NCBI GenBank assembly: GCA_937895465.1
Contig: CALAYY010000119.1
Location: 1 to 23,101 of the forward strand
Direction of reading: 5' to 3'
From: an uncultured Clostridia bacterium
GTDB taxonomy: Bacteria; Bacillota; Clostridia; Christensenellales; DUVY01
Length of the DNA stretch: 23,101 nucleotides
In this document: piece by piece, positions 15,570 to 22,502 of the stretch
How the letters are laid out: each line of letters begins with the position of its first letter
How positions within the stretch are numbered: the stretch's first letter is position 1
Program-made: the position numbers and the translations under genes
The notes under the pieces: model-generated
Database searches by the model: none
What the model saw: only the letters and a program-made list of their open reading frames with translations
What the model was told of the DNA's origin: nothing

Positions 15570-16958
15570 ATGAAAAAAGATGTAATAATTATAGGTGCGG
15601 GCCCTGCGGGGATTTTTACTGCGCTTGAAATGCTCAAGCTAAACACCAAAAAGAGCATATTAATTATAGAAAAAGGACAGCCGATAGAAAAAAGGCATTG
15701 TCCCAAAAATGTTACTAAGTCTTGCGTTAATTGCAAGCCATATTGCCATATAACTACAGGTTTTTCAGGGGCTGGTGCATTTTCGGACGGCAAATTGTCG
15801 CTTAGCAGTGAGGTAGGCGGAGATTTGCCTATGTTGATAGGCGAAGAATTGGCGCAATCAACCATAGATTATACCGACAAAATTTATCTTGAATTTGGTG
15901 CAGATGAGAAGATAGAAGGCATTGACAATAATGAGGAAGTAAAAGAAATTAGAAAGCGTGCCATATCTGCAGGGCTCAAGCTGGTGGACTGCCCTATCAG
16001 GCACATGGGGACAGAAAAGGCACAGGAAATATACTTGGCTATTGAACAGTATCTTATTAATAGCGGTGTAGAGATATTGTTTGGCCATGAATGCACCAAT
16101 ATTATCTTAGAAGGCAAAAACTGCAAGGGTGTATATGTAATGGACGGCAAACAATCTTTTGAGATTTTTGCTGACCATATAGTTGTGGCAACAGGACGAA
16201 GAGGTGCAGATTGGCTGGAAAAGATATGTGAAGAACATAAAATAGCACACGAGCCTGGAATAGTGGATATAGGCGTCAGGGTTGAAGTTCGCAACGAGAT
16301 TATGGAAAGAGTCAACAATGTTTTGTACGAATCCAAATTGATAGGCTATCCCAAACCTTTTAAAAACAAGGTGCGTACTTTTTGCCAAAACCCTGGCGGT
16401 TTTGTTAGCCAAGAAAATTATGACAATGGGCTTGCTGTAGTCAACGGTCATTCTTACAAGGATTTGAAATCTGATAACACCAACCTTGCTATTTTGTGTT
16501 CGCATAACTTCAGTCATCCCTTCAATCAGCCGATAGCGTATGCCCAAAAAATAGGCGAGCTTACCAATATGCTAGGTGCGGGACATATACTGGTACAGAG
16601 GTTTGGAGATATTTTGGACGGTAAAAGGACTTGGGAGCATGAACTATCCCAATCCAATCTAAAACCGACATTGCCGGATGCTGTAGCTGGCGATATAACA
16701 GCTGCTATGCCTTACAGGGCTATGATTAACATTATCAACTTTATTCAGGCGGTAGATCAGGTAGTGCCAGGCTTTGCTTCTATAGAAACATTGCTTTATT
16801 CTCCTGAGCTTAAGTTTTATTCCAACCGTGTAAAAATGGATGCTAATTTTAATACCAATATCCAAGGCTTGCATTGTTTGGGAGATTCCAGCGGCTGGAC
16901 AAGAGGGCTTATGATGGCATCAGTTATGGGCGTATTAATGGGCAGAAAGATTTTTTAA
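15570..16958 (+). CDS. FAD-dependent oxidoreductase, COG2509-like
   Basis: The protein has 462 residues from ATG 15570, with AGGAGAG at 15558-15564. An upstream in-frame GTG at 15555 overlaps the ribosome site and is unlikely to be the start. The N-terminus is an FAD-binding Rossmann fold: IIIGAGPAG at about 6-14 and a Glu at the end of strand 2 (LIIEKG). It is followed by a cysteine cluster (Cys44, Cys52, Cys55, Cys59) and GFSGAGAFSDGKLSLS, typical of the uncharacterised FAD-dependent dehydrogenase family COG2509. The C-terminal GDSSGWTRGLMMASVMG is the second FAD-contacting block. The substrate is unknown. Control by a guanine-class riboswitch ties it to purine metabolism or redox chemistry of purines, which is inference. 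No further gene is in the unit; a tRNA gene follows. Confidence 0.88.
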   Translation: MKKDVIIIGAGPAGIFTALEMLKLNTKKSILIIEKGQPIEKRHCPKNVTKSCVNCKPYCHITTGFSGAGAFSDGKLSLSSEVGGDLPMLIGEELAQSTIDYTDKIYLEFGADEKIEGIDNNEEVKEIRKRAISAGLKLVDCPIRHMGTEKAQEIYLAIEQYLINSGVEILFGHECTNIILEGKNCKGVYVMDGKQSFEIFADHIVVATGRRGADWLEKICEEHKIAHEPGIVDIGVRVEVRNEIMERVNNVLYESKLIGYPKPFKNKVRTFCQNPGGFVSQENYDNGLAVVNGHSYKDLKSDNTNLAILCSHNFSHPFNQPIAYAQKIGELTNMLGAGHILVQRFGDILDGKRTWEHELSQSNLKPTLPDAVAGDITAAMPYRAMINIINFIQAVDQVVPGFASIETLLYSPELKFYSNRVKMDANFNTNIQGLHCLGDSSGWTRGLMMASVMGVLMGRKIF

Positions 16959-17004
16959 TTTTGAGACTGTAAAATTTTAGATACATAAACTTCTTATCAA
17001 AAAC

Positions 17005-17033
17005 TTGCCCAAAAACCTTTGATATGATAATAT
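17005..17033 (+). promoter_or_regulatory. Likely promoter of tRNA-Ser
   Basis: TTGCCC (17005-17010), 17 nt, TAATAT (17028-17033). The start would be about 85 nt before the tRNA. The spacer 16959-17125 holds no gene. Confidence 0.5.
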
Positions 17034-17125
17034 TATATAGCTTTTTATATAATTAGCTTTTTGCTGATTATATATTAATGTAAAAAACCAAAAGCTTTTA
17101 ATAGATAATTTTATTTTTGACTTAT

Positions 17126-17215
<90 letters not shown>

Positions 17216-17380
17216 ATTTTATTCAAGTCCATAAGAATACCATTTAACTGGAATTCAATAAAAAACTAGCCATAAATTGAACTTTAGCCTAGTGTCTATA
17301 TATTCGAATTAATTTAGTTATATCGTAAGCTTTTACTTTTCCTCTAATGATAAGTAATAATGTCCCTATGTTAGAACATG

Positions 17381-17734
17381 CTACATAGCATAGCTATATT
17401 CAGCAGTGTATTCTTTCATGAAGAGCTCTGGATTATCTAAAATCAAAAAGAATATTTTTTGAAATATCTTTATAAACTTCATGCGATAGGTAAGTAAAAT
17501 CTCCATGGTTATATTTTCAAAAATAGATATCCCTACTAAATCAGCACTATCATTTAAAATATAAAGTTTTCTGAATATTATATGATAATTTGTTTTATGA
17601 CAAATATCATATATGCTGAAATAATTATTTAACATCTCCATGACAATACATATTTGTTCGCTTAATTTATTGCAATTGTTATTTCCTTTGAGTATGCTCC
17701 TATATTGAAACATCAATTTTTCTGTAGATATCAT
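17381..17734 (-). CDS. Small unknown protein
   Basis: The protein has 117 residues, mixed hydrophobic and basic, with no signal peptide, clear domain or repeat. The segment RMKFIKIFQKIFFLILDNPELF is amphipathic and might be a membrane-surface helix. The ATG at 17734 has AGGAG about ten nt upstream, which argues that it is a real gene. That ribosome site is the 3' arm of a 9-bp hairpin (17741-17777), so its translation may be held back. It lies 62 nt downstream of the C39-like gene on the same strand and may be expressed with it. It is not recognised. Confidence 0.5.
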   Translation of the reverse strand: MISTEKLMFQYRSILKGNNNCNKLSEQICIVMEMLNNYFSIYDICHKTNYHIIFRKLYILNDSADLVGISIFENITMEILLTYRMKFIKIFQKIFFLILDNPELFMKEYTAEYSYAM

Positions 17735-17740
17735 AGTTTA

Positions 17741-17777
17741 AACTCCTGCATCTATTTCTTTAATAAACGCAGGAGTT
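17741..17777 (-). promoter_or_regulatory. Hairpin covering the ribosome site of the 17381-17734 gene
   Basis: AACTCCTGC and GCAGGAGTT (17741-17749 and 17769-17777) form a 9-bp stem with a 19-nt loop. Read leftward, the second arm contains the GCAGGAG used as the ribosome site. No U-run follows the hairpin, so a translational switch or RNA-stabilising element is more likely than a terminator. Confidence 0.5.
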
Positions 17778-17796
17778 GTATAAAAAGTATCATTTT

Positions 17797-18678
17797 TTAG
17801 AAAATATTTAAATTTATTGCCTGTTGCACTCCTCCAGTATCAGTAATATCCATATAACCTAAAGTACTATTTCCAAAAGAAACCATCAGATACCGATTAG
17901 TTCTAAAGTTAACTTCTTCTGTTACATTAATAAATCTGAATGGATTGTACCAAATAGGACTCCATACCTTTTTTGTTTCATTTCTGTAATATTTTATTTC
18001 TCTTTTTCCATAAGCTACAGAAACATGCCCAGCATTTGCCGTTTGAACCCCAATATAGTCATAGCCGCTGTATTCATAAAAATGCAATCTATATACATAT
18101 CTAATACTGGTCATAAATAACACTACAGGCTTTCCAGCGTTAAGACTGCTATAAACGTTGTTAAGATTGAGTTTTCCGGAACTCATCAAAGAAGAATATG
18201 AAACAGTATATCCCTGTGTATTTATATAGGATTGGAGTCCAGTCTTAAATCCTTCATATGTAGTGCCGCTAACACCTTGATTAGTACCCATTCTTTCATA
18301 TAATTCTGCTATTAAAGTGTCTACTTCAGGGCTTATAATTTTGTAATATTTTTCACCTTTGTAATAATACACTGCTTCATAGTTTGGAATCAAATTAGGA
18401 TAATATTCGTCGTAATAACCTAAAGCAATGCTTCCGCCAACGGGTGCACAATTATTAGGAAGAGTTAAACATTCATACATTGGAAAATCAAAATAAATGG
18501 AAGAAGTACTTTCTGTTTTACGGGAATATTCTATCTTTTCAGTACTAAAGGTTATTATACCCTCTCCTTGATAAGCCTGTTCTTGATAATCTTCTATTGA
18601 TATGTTTTTTTCAAGTCCAAAAAATGCAGATATGACCAGTAGCAAAAGAACTAATGCCTTGGTAAAAAGTTTTTTCAT
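17797..18678 (-). CDS. Exported C39-like cysteine peptidase-fold protein
   Basis: The protein has 293 residues. A signal peptide lies at about 1-22 (MKKLFTKALVLLLLVISAFF). The segment NNCAPVGGSIALGYYDEYYP (Cys77) matches the active-site start of C39-like papain-fold proteins, and NAGHVSVAYG provides the His (about 218). The fold may be a peptidase or an inactive binding domain; a third catalytic residue cannot be placed with confidence. It acts outside the membrane, at the wall or in the medium. The start ATG at 18678 has a perfect AAGGAGG eight nt upstream. It follows the sigma/anti-sigma pair, is separated from it by a terminator, and has an ECF-like promoter (18709-18737), so it is a likely target of that sigma factor. 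Confidence 0.82.
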   Translation of the reverse strand: MKKLFTKALVLLLLVISAFFGLEKNISIEDYQEQAYQGEGIITFSTEKIEYSRKTESTSSIYFDFPMYECLTLPNNCAPVGGSIALGYYDEYYPNLIPNYEAVYYYKGEKYYKIISPEVDTLIAELYERMGTNQGVSGTTYEGFKTGLQSYINTQGYTVSYSSLMSSGKLNLNNVYSSLNAGKPVVLFMTSIRYVYRLHFYEYSGYDYIGVQTANAGHVSVAYGKREIKYYRNETKKVWSPIWYNPFRFINVTEEVNFRTNRYLMVSFGNSTLGYMDITDTGGVQQAINLNIF

Positions 18679-18708
18679 AATGATAACCTCCTTAATATAA
18701 CTATTAAA

Positions 18709-18737
18709 TAAACGTTATTAAGGATAAAAAGGTATCA
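18709..18737 (-). promoter_or_regulatory. Possible ECF-type promoter of the C39-like gene
   Basis: On the minus strand TGATACC (18731-18737) and CGTTTA (18709-18714) are separated by 16 nt, resembling the TGAAAC-N16-CGT pattern of Bacillus ECF promoters. No good sigma-A promoter was seen in the same stretch. Confidence 0.4.
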
Positions 18738-18761
18738 AAAAAGGCCTCATTAAAAGGCCTT
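18737..18761 (-). terminator. Terminator of the sigma/anti-sigma operon
   Basis: Seven-base arms AAGGCCT (18741-18747) and AGGCCTT (18755-18761) form a hairpin. Read leftward it ends in six U (18742-18737). Confidence 0.85.
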
Positions 18762-18800
18762 CAAGGATAAATATAAAATTTTTAATATATTATAGAATTA

Positions 18801-19448
18801 TCATATTATGTCTTGCAAAAAAATGTCTTCATCCCCTATGTATCGAATATAATATTTGGCATCATCTTTTATATACTTAGCATTAATCTCAACTTTATTG
18901 GATATTAAAGCTTTATTATAAAAAACCTTTACACCGTTTATTTCTTCTTCTGTTTCTAACAAATCAAATTTAACATTTTCATATTCTACATTCTCTGCAA
19001 ACACAATCCATATATAAACCAAAGCACCATTCTCTCCTGAATAGTTAATAGAAACAGCACAAGATTTTTTTTGTGAGAAAACCATTCTAATATTGCTGTC
19101 AATGATATATCCATCTATCTCAGGCACTATCACTGCTTTGTTCGTATAATCCGATATTTCTTCTAGTTTGATAGTTATGTATTCAGATTTTTCACTGATG
19201 TTATAAAAGTAAGGCATTCTCTTATTCTTATCTTTAAAAATTATTAAGCCCGCAACAGTTAATAGTGCAACTAAAATAATCGACATTGTCGAAAAAACAA
19301 ATTTCTTATCGAAAAAAAATATCTGTTTTTTTTTCTGTTTTTTTTCTTCAAAAGCTTTTTCTATATTAGCATAGACCCTGTTGCTTAGCTCAATATTTTG
19401 AGTCTCAATTTCAATTTGATTTTTCATTTCTTTATCAAATTTGCTCAT
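18801..19448 (-). CDS. Putative membrane-bound anti-sigma factor
   Basis: The protein has 215 residues. A charged cytoplasmic N-terminal part of about 48 residues (rich in Lys and Glu) is followed by one membrane segment at about 50-71 and an extracytoplasmic domain of about 140 residues. This is the normal layout of a one-span anti-sigma factor, and the gene directly follows an ECF sigma gene (28-nt gap, same strand). No zinc-binding HxxxCxxC motif is present in the N-terminal part, so it is not a ZAS-type anti-sigma. The outer domain vaguely recalls DUF4367-like domains of such proteins. The role rests on layout and neighbourhood, not on a clear family match. AGAGG lies about six nt before the ATG. 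Confidence 0.7.
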   Translation of the reverse strand: MSKFDKEMKNQIEIETQNIELSNRVYANIEKAFEEKKQKKKQIFFFDKKFVFSTMSIILVALLTVAGLIIFKDKNKRMPYFYNISEKSEYITIKLEEISDYTNKAVIVPEIDGYIIDSNIRMVFSQKKSCAVSINYSGENGALVYIWIVFAENVEYENVKFDLLETEEEINGVKVFYNKALISNKVEINAKYIKDDAKYYIRYIGDEDIFLQDII

Positions 19449-19476
19449 AAAAAAACCTCTAATCTATAAATTTTTC

Positions 19477-20016
19477 TTAATCAATTTCAACATATTTTTT
19501 ATATTTTTCTTTTATATTTGCCATTCTTCGCTTTATTGTAATTAATGATTTGCCTATTATTTTACTTATTTGTTCCAATGTATAGTTATAATATTCTTTA
19601 AGCACTATAATCCTTTGTTCTTCCAATGTTAATAAATCAAGAAACCTTTGCCGATGGATGTTACCAATTGCCACATTTTCTATAGATTCCGATTTGTTTT
19701 GATCTTGATAATCATCAAGGAAAAAAGTTTCTTTAGCTTTATTTTTTCTAAGCATTGATAACGCAATATTTTTAGCTATCTTATATATCCACGCATCTCC
19801 ATGAATAAAAACACGAAATGTATCAGCCTTTTGAATAATCTTTATAAATGTTTCCTGAACAACATCTTCAGCCAACTCCTTAGTCTTTATAATTGGCAAT
19901 ACAAAAAAGTAAACAGCTTTTGAAAAACTCCTGAATAAAACATCTAGAGCTTCTTTATCACCTTTACCTATAGACTTAATTAGATCGTTTATCTCTTCTT
20001 TAGAATACCTATTCAT
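19477..20016 (-). CDS. ECF-family RNA polymerase sigma factor
   Basis: The protein has 179 residues. Region 2 spans about 24-90 with the typical AEDVVQETFIKIIQKADTF and WIYKIAKNIALSMLRK. A linker follows, then region 4 at about 127-175 with LTLEEQRIIVLKEYYNYTLEQISKIIG (quoted in part) and a helix-turn-helix ending ITIKRRMANIKEKYKK. It directs RNA polymerase to a small regulon in response to an envelope signal relayed by the membrane protein encoded next. No good ribosome site precedes the ATG (AT-rich TAATAATAATAA). I found no convincing ECF or sigma-A promoter upstream; two small hairpins lie at 20087-20129. Confidence 0.92.
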   Translation of the reverse strand: MNRYSKEEINDLIKSIGKGDKEALDVLFRSFSKAVYFFVLPIIKTKELAEDVVQETFIKIIQKADTFRVFIHGDAWIYKIAKNIALSMLRKNKAKETFFLDDYQDQNKSESIENVAIGNIHRQRFLDLLTLEEQRIIVLKEYYNYTLEQISKIIGKSLITIKRRMANIKEKYKKYVEID

Positions 20017-20224
20017 TTATTATTATTATAATAACATAAAAATAGTAAAGTTTAAAGTGCACATAAAATGAATTTATTTTTATTTTTTAGGCAAACCGCC
20101 TCAAAACTGTGCCATAATGTTGTTTTGAGATAGATAATAATTTCTTTTACGACCTTTTTAGAACCTTCTTGTTTGTTTCAGTCGCAAAAATATTAACATT
20201 TCCGACCTGCATACCAGATATATC

Positions 20225-20351
20225 TTTTTCTTTAGAAGTCATATTTTTTGTCTTTTTTTTTATAACTTGCATTATATGCTGACGCTATTATTGCCCTTGC
20301 AAAATATTTTGATGTAACAGCAGATTATCTTTTGGGACTATCAGATGTCTA
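20225..20351. pseudogene. Decayed second copy of the HTH module
   Basis: About 20290-20351 reads in one frame LAKYFDVTADYLLGLSDV then stop, almost the same as the C-terminus of the intact HTH protein at 20753-20959 (LAKYFDVSADYLLGLTDV). About 20225-20278 resembles the leftward partner gene around 20538-20586 (for example CATATTTTTTG in both). So this is a copy of the divergent pair with the roughly 300-nt middle part, including the promoters and the HTH itself, deleted. It is not functional. Confidence 0.75.
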
Positions 20352-20433
20352 AATAAGAAATTAGCACAAAAAGTCATATAAGGATAGGTGACAACCTTTC
20401 CCTTTTATGTTGCAGTCGGGATTTGATAATCGT

Positions 20434-20604
20434 TTAAAAATCTTTTTTAACTGGCTCATTTTCCAATTCTTCCTGTTTAATTTGATTAGATAAAATCATA
20501 TCTATACTATCACCTAAAAAACGCAAAAATTTAGCTTTTTCTTTAGGAGTCATATTTTTTGTTTTTTCATTTATTGCTTGTATTATAATCTCAAAATTTG
20601 TCAA
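20434..20604 (-). CDS. Small unknown partner protein of the HTH module
   Basis: About 56 residues from a TTG at 20604, which has AGGGGG ten nt upstream. The same frame is open to an ATG at 20670, but that ATG is about ten nt from the predicted transcription start and has no ribosome site, so the short form is more likely. The sequence is charged and helical (INEKTKNMTPKEKAKFLRFLGDSIDMIL), with no membrane segment. It is transcribed from a consensus promoter (20688-20716), divergently from an XRE regulator. A second, decayed copy at 20225-20278 supports that the pair travels together. It is not recognised; a toxin-antitoxin or phage-derived role is only a possibility. Confidence 0.6.
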   Translation of the reverse strand: MTNFEIIIQAINEKTKNMTPKEKAKFLRFLGDSIDMILSNQIKQEELENEPVKKDF

Positions 20605-20687
20605 TTTTTCAATTCCCCCTATTAAGTTGATAAGCCTGCAAAATAATATTAATCCTTTGTTTTGCATCAAAACAAGAACATAAAAAT

Positions 20688-20716
20688 ATAATAGGCTAGA
20701 TTTCTAGCATTGTCAA
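20688..20716 (-). promoter_or_regulatory. Consensus promoter of the partner gene, with operator inside
   Basis: On the minus strand TTGACA (20711-20716), 17 nt, TATTAT (20688-20693). The spacer contains the palindrome GCTAGA-TT-TCTAGC (20695-20708), so a bound regulator would block it. Confidence 0.85.
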
Positions 20717-20743
20717 CTAAATAGACTAGAAATTTAGTATAAT
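20695..20743. promoter_or_regulatory. Operator pair between the divergent HTH-module genes
   Basis: Site 1, CTAGATTTCTAG (20696-20707), and site 2, CTAGAAATTTAG (20726-20737), are the same motif in opposite orientation with one mismatch. Site 1 sits in the spacer of the leftward promoter; site 2 overlaps the edge of a TATAAT (20738-20743) that may be the -10 of the HTH gene. These are likely binding sites of the XRE protein (autoregulation). Confidence 0.65.
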
Positions 20744-20752
20744 TTTCTTATA

Positions 20753-20959
20753 ATGAATGTATTTGTAAATAGACTAAATGAATTAATCAAAGAAAAAGGA
20801 ATCACTAGGTATAAACTTGCCAAAGACCTAAATGTCAATAAACAAACAGTTATATTTTGGGCAGATGGAATTAACGAGCCAAAAATATCTTATCTTGTCC
20901 AATTAGCCAAATATTTTGATGTGTCAGCAGATTATCTTTTGGGGTTAACTGATGTCTAA
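20753..20959 (+). CDS. XRE-family HTH transcriptional regulator
   Basis: The protein has 68 residues, a single Cro/C1-type helix-turn-helix with no extra domain: FVNRLNELIKEKGITRYKLAKDLNVNKQTV, the recognition helix region around 25-40, then the usual C-terminal YFDVSADYLLGLTDV (sequences quoted in parts of the protein). Such one-domain regulators repress phage, toxin-antitoxin or small stress modules. It lies divergently from a small unknown gene with two copies of an operator-like motif between them. No strong ribosome site is visible and the TATAAT at 20738 is only about ten nt from the ATG, so the message may be nearly leaderless. Confidence 0.88.
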   Translation: MNVFVNRLNELIKEKGITRYKLAKDLNVNKQTVIFWADGINEPKISYLVQLAKYFDVSADYLLGLTDV

Positions 20960-21054
20960 TTAGAAATCTTTTATGAGATTCTTCATTAATTAAATGCTTT
21001 AAAGACAAGAAAATGCTTTTTAATAAATATAAAGATATTATTTGGGGATAACTT

Positions 21055-21600
21055 ATGATTTTTAATCAAAAGGAAATAATTTTAAAAGACGGCAGAAGAT
21101 GTATTTTGAGAAGTCCTAAAATAGAAAATTCTGTTGATATGTTGGAATTTCTCAAAGTCATTTCAAGCGAAACTCATTTTCTTCTTATGACTCCGCAAGA
21201 AGTTGTTAACAGCGTTGAAAAAGAAAATGAATTTATTAATTCAATCAATAATTCTGATAGCCGTATGATGATTACCTCTTTTATTGACGGTGAAATTGCA
21301 GGTAATTGTCAAGTAAGCATTCATACTAAGAACAAAACACGCCACCGCTGTGATGTTGCAATAGCACTAAAGAGTAAATTTTGGAATCTAGGTCTAGGGA
21401 CTGCTCTGTTTGCTGAAATGATTACACATGCCAAAAATAACAATTGCACGCAAATGGAGTTAGAGTACATAGAGGGTAATCAGCGAGCTAAAGCACTGTA
21501 TGAAAAAATGGGTTTTAATACTTATGCCGAAAGAAAAAAATCAATTAAACTAAATGACGGCATTTACTTAAGTGAATTTTTAATGCTAAAAGAGTTGTAA
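21055..21600 (+). CDS. GNAT-family N-acetyltransferase
   Basis: Transfers an acetyl group from acetyl-CoA to an amine; the substrate is unknown. The 181 residues include motif A, DVAIALKSKFWNLGLGTALF (about 100-119), in which NLGLGT is the acetyl-CoA pyrophosphate loop, and motif B, NQRAKALYEKMGF (142-154). The N-terminal KDGRRCILRSPKIEN is typical of RimJ/RimL-like members. The ATG at 21055 has TTGGGGA upstream. It is expressed alone, in the AT-rich accessory region, next to the HTH module. Candidate roles include protein, polyamine or antibiotic acetylation, and the sequence does not decide. Confidence 0.9.
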   Translation: MIFNQKEIILKDGRRCILRSPKIENSVDMLEFLKVISSETHFLLMTPQEVVNSVEKENEFINSINNSDSRMMITSFIDGEIAGNCQVSIHTKNKTRHRCDVAIALKSKFWNLGLGTALFAEMITHAKNNNCTQMELEYIEGNQRAKALYEKMGFNTYAERKKSIKLNDGIYLSEFLMLKEL

Positions 21601-21607
21601 TGATAAC

Positions 21608-21658
21608 TTATTTATGCTCAAATAATTATTATAAACTAAAACTATTTTGCATAAATAA
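21608..21658. repeat. 10-bp inverted repeat after the GNAT gene
   Basis: TTATTTATGC (21608-21617) and GCATAAATAA (21649-21658) are perfectly complementary with a 31-nt AT-rich loop. It starts eight bases after the stop codon. It may protect the 3' end or help stop transcription, but there is no U-run. Confidence 0.4.
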
Positions 21659-21774
21659 TCTACCTAAAAGTTTAAATTTTAAGTGATAAATGGCAGTCAT
21701 TATAAAAAAGAGTGTACCATAACGATAATTAGGATTTAACAATTTAATAAAAAGATAAGGGGAAATGAGATTTT

Positions 21775-22089
21775 ATGCAAAGTTTTAGAAATGCTCAATT
21801 TACTTATAAAGCACAATTACATAATCTGTTCTCATTTTATGTTAATAATTTAGGATATTATTTGATAAAATTTTTTTTCATTTTGATTGCCTTTCCATTT
21901 TACTTTTTGGTTTTAATTATTATTGAAATTCTGGCACTTATTAATATAGCCATATGTCGTCTTATATTAATAGGTTTTCTTTACGGTCTTTTATTAGGTT
22001 TTATTAATATTATATTATTTACGATATATAAAATAATAAAGATTCCTGATAATCAATATAGAGATCAAGATATATGTTTATTTGTTTAA
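21775..22089 (+). CDS. Small membrane protein, unknown
   Basis: The protein has 104 residues. A soluble N-terminal part of about 28 residues is followed by two long hydrophobic stretches (about 31-60 and 63-88) and a short polar tail (NQYRDQDICLFV). The ATG has a good AAGGGGA about 12 nt upstream, and a strong terminator follows, so it is probably a real single-gene unit. Composition is very Ile/Leu/Phe-rich and the base composition very AT-rich. It is not recognised. Confidence 0.6.
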   Translation: MQSFRNAQFTYKAQLHNLFSFYVNNLGYYLIKFFFILIAFPFYFLVLIIIEILALINIAICRLILIGFLYGLLLGFINIILFTIYKIIKIPDNQYRDQDICLFV

Positions 22090-22098
22090 ACAAAAAAA

Positions 22099-22123
22099 CA
22101 GGATCTTTCAATCCTGCTCTTTT
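22099..22123 (+). terminator. Terminator of the small membrane protein gene
   Basis: Arms CAGGAT (22099-22104) and ATCCTG (22111-22116), loop of six, followed by CTCTTTTTG. It lies ten nt after the stop. Confidence 0.85.
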
Positions 22124-22144
22124 TGTTTATTTACATAAAATTTT

Positions 22145-22319
22145 CTATTCACACAATGCTTTTGTTATATCTAATGCTTTGTTATAATCCTCAGCTCTTG
22201 GGTTCCAGTTGCATTTGATTTCGGGGTCTATTACCTTAAAGCCTGCGCTTGTTAGGCGTTCTCTTAATTCTTTTGTGGCTTCGCCGCTCCAGCCGTAGCA
22301 GCCAAAATCGACCTTTACA
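22145..22319 (-). pseudogene. 3' remnant of a flavodiiron protein (FprA-type) gene
   Basis: Read leftward, the frame ending at TAG 22145-22147 gives VKVDFGCYGWSGEATKELRE followed by RLTSAGFKVIDP and more, about 57 residues. FGSYGWSGEA is the hallmark of the flavodoxin domain at the C-terminus of A-type flavoproteins, which reduce oxygen or nitric oxide. The diiron domain and most of the flavodoxin domain are missing. Directly upstream of the match sits a transcription terminator (22325-22360), so the fragment has no promoter or start of its own. Its GC content is higher than that of the flanking spacer. It is a broken leftover of a once complete gene. Confidence 0.75.
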
Positions 22320-22324
22320 ATAAC

Positions 22325-22360
22325 AAAAAAGTCTTGTTTTAATACTCTTACAAGACTTTT
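22325..22360 (-). terminator. Leftward terminator between GH31 gene and flavoprotein remnant
   Basis: Eleven-base arms AAAAGTCTTGT (22327-22337 region) and ACAAGACTTTT (22350-22360) form a stem that, read leftward, runs into six U (22330-22325). Confidence 0.8.
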
Positions 22361-22443
22361 AATTTTTATTTTCGCAATAAAAATCTTTAAAAAATAAATT
22401 TCTTTTGATTTTTTTTATGCGTCATTCACTGCTATAACCCTGT

Positions 22444-22478
22444 AAACTTTGGGAAGGATTTTATCCTTCCCAAAGTTT
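22444..22478 (-). terminator. 16-bp perfect hairpin after the GH31 gene
   Basis: Arms 22444-22459 and 22463-22478 (ACTTTGGGAAGGAT core) are perfectly complementary with a three-base loop. It lies 24 nt after the stop of the leftward gene. The following U-run is short (GUUUACA), so it may act as a terminator or a 3'-end stabiliser together with the hairpin at 22325-22360. The stretch 22361-22443 between them holds no gene. Confidence 0.7.
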
Positions 22479-22502
22479 TGGCAAAGAACTCTTTTGTATA
22501 CC

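Noticed and set aside
20087..20129. Two small inverted repeats (AGGC/GCCT and CTCAAAAC/GTTTTGAG) upstream of the sigma gene as a riboswitch or attenuator.
   Set aside because: Neither has a U-run or known motif, and no promoter could be placed before them; kept only as a note.
20380..20406. Imperfect hairpin AGGATAGGT/ACCTTTCC as a terminator after the decayed HTH copy.
   Set aside because: The stem has a mismatch and a bulge and only a short T-run; too weak to call.
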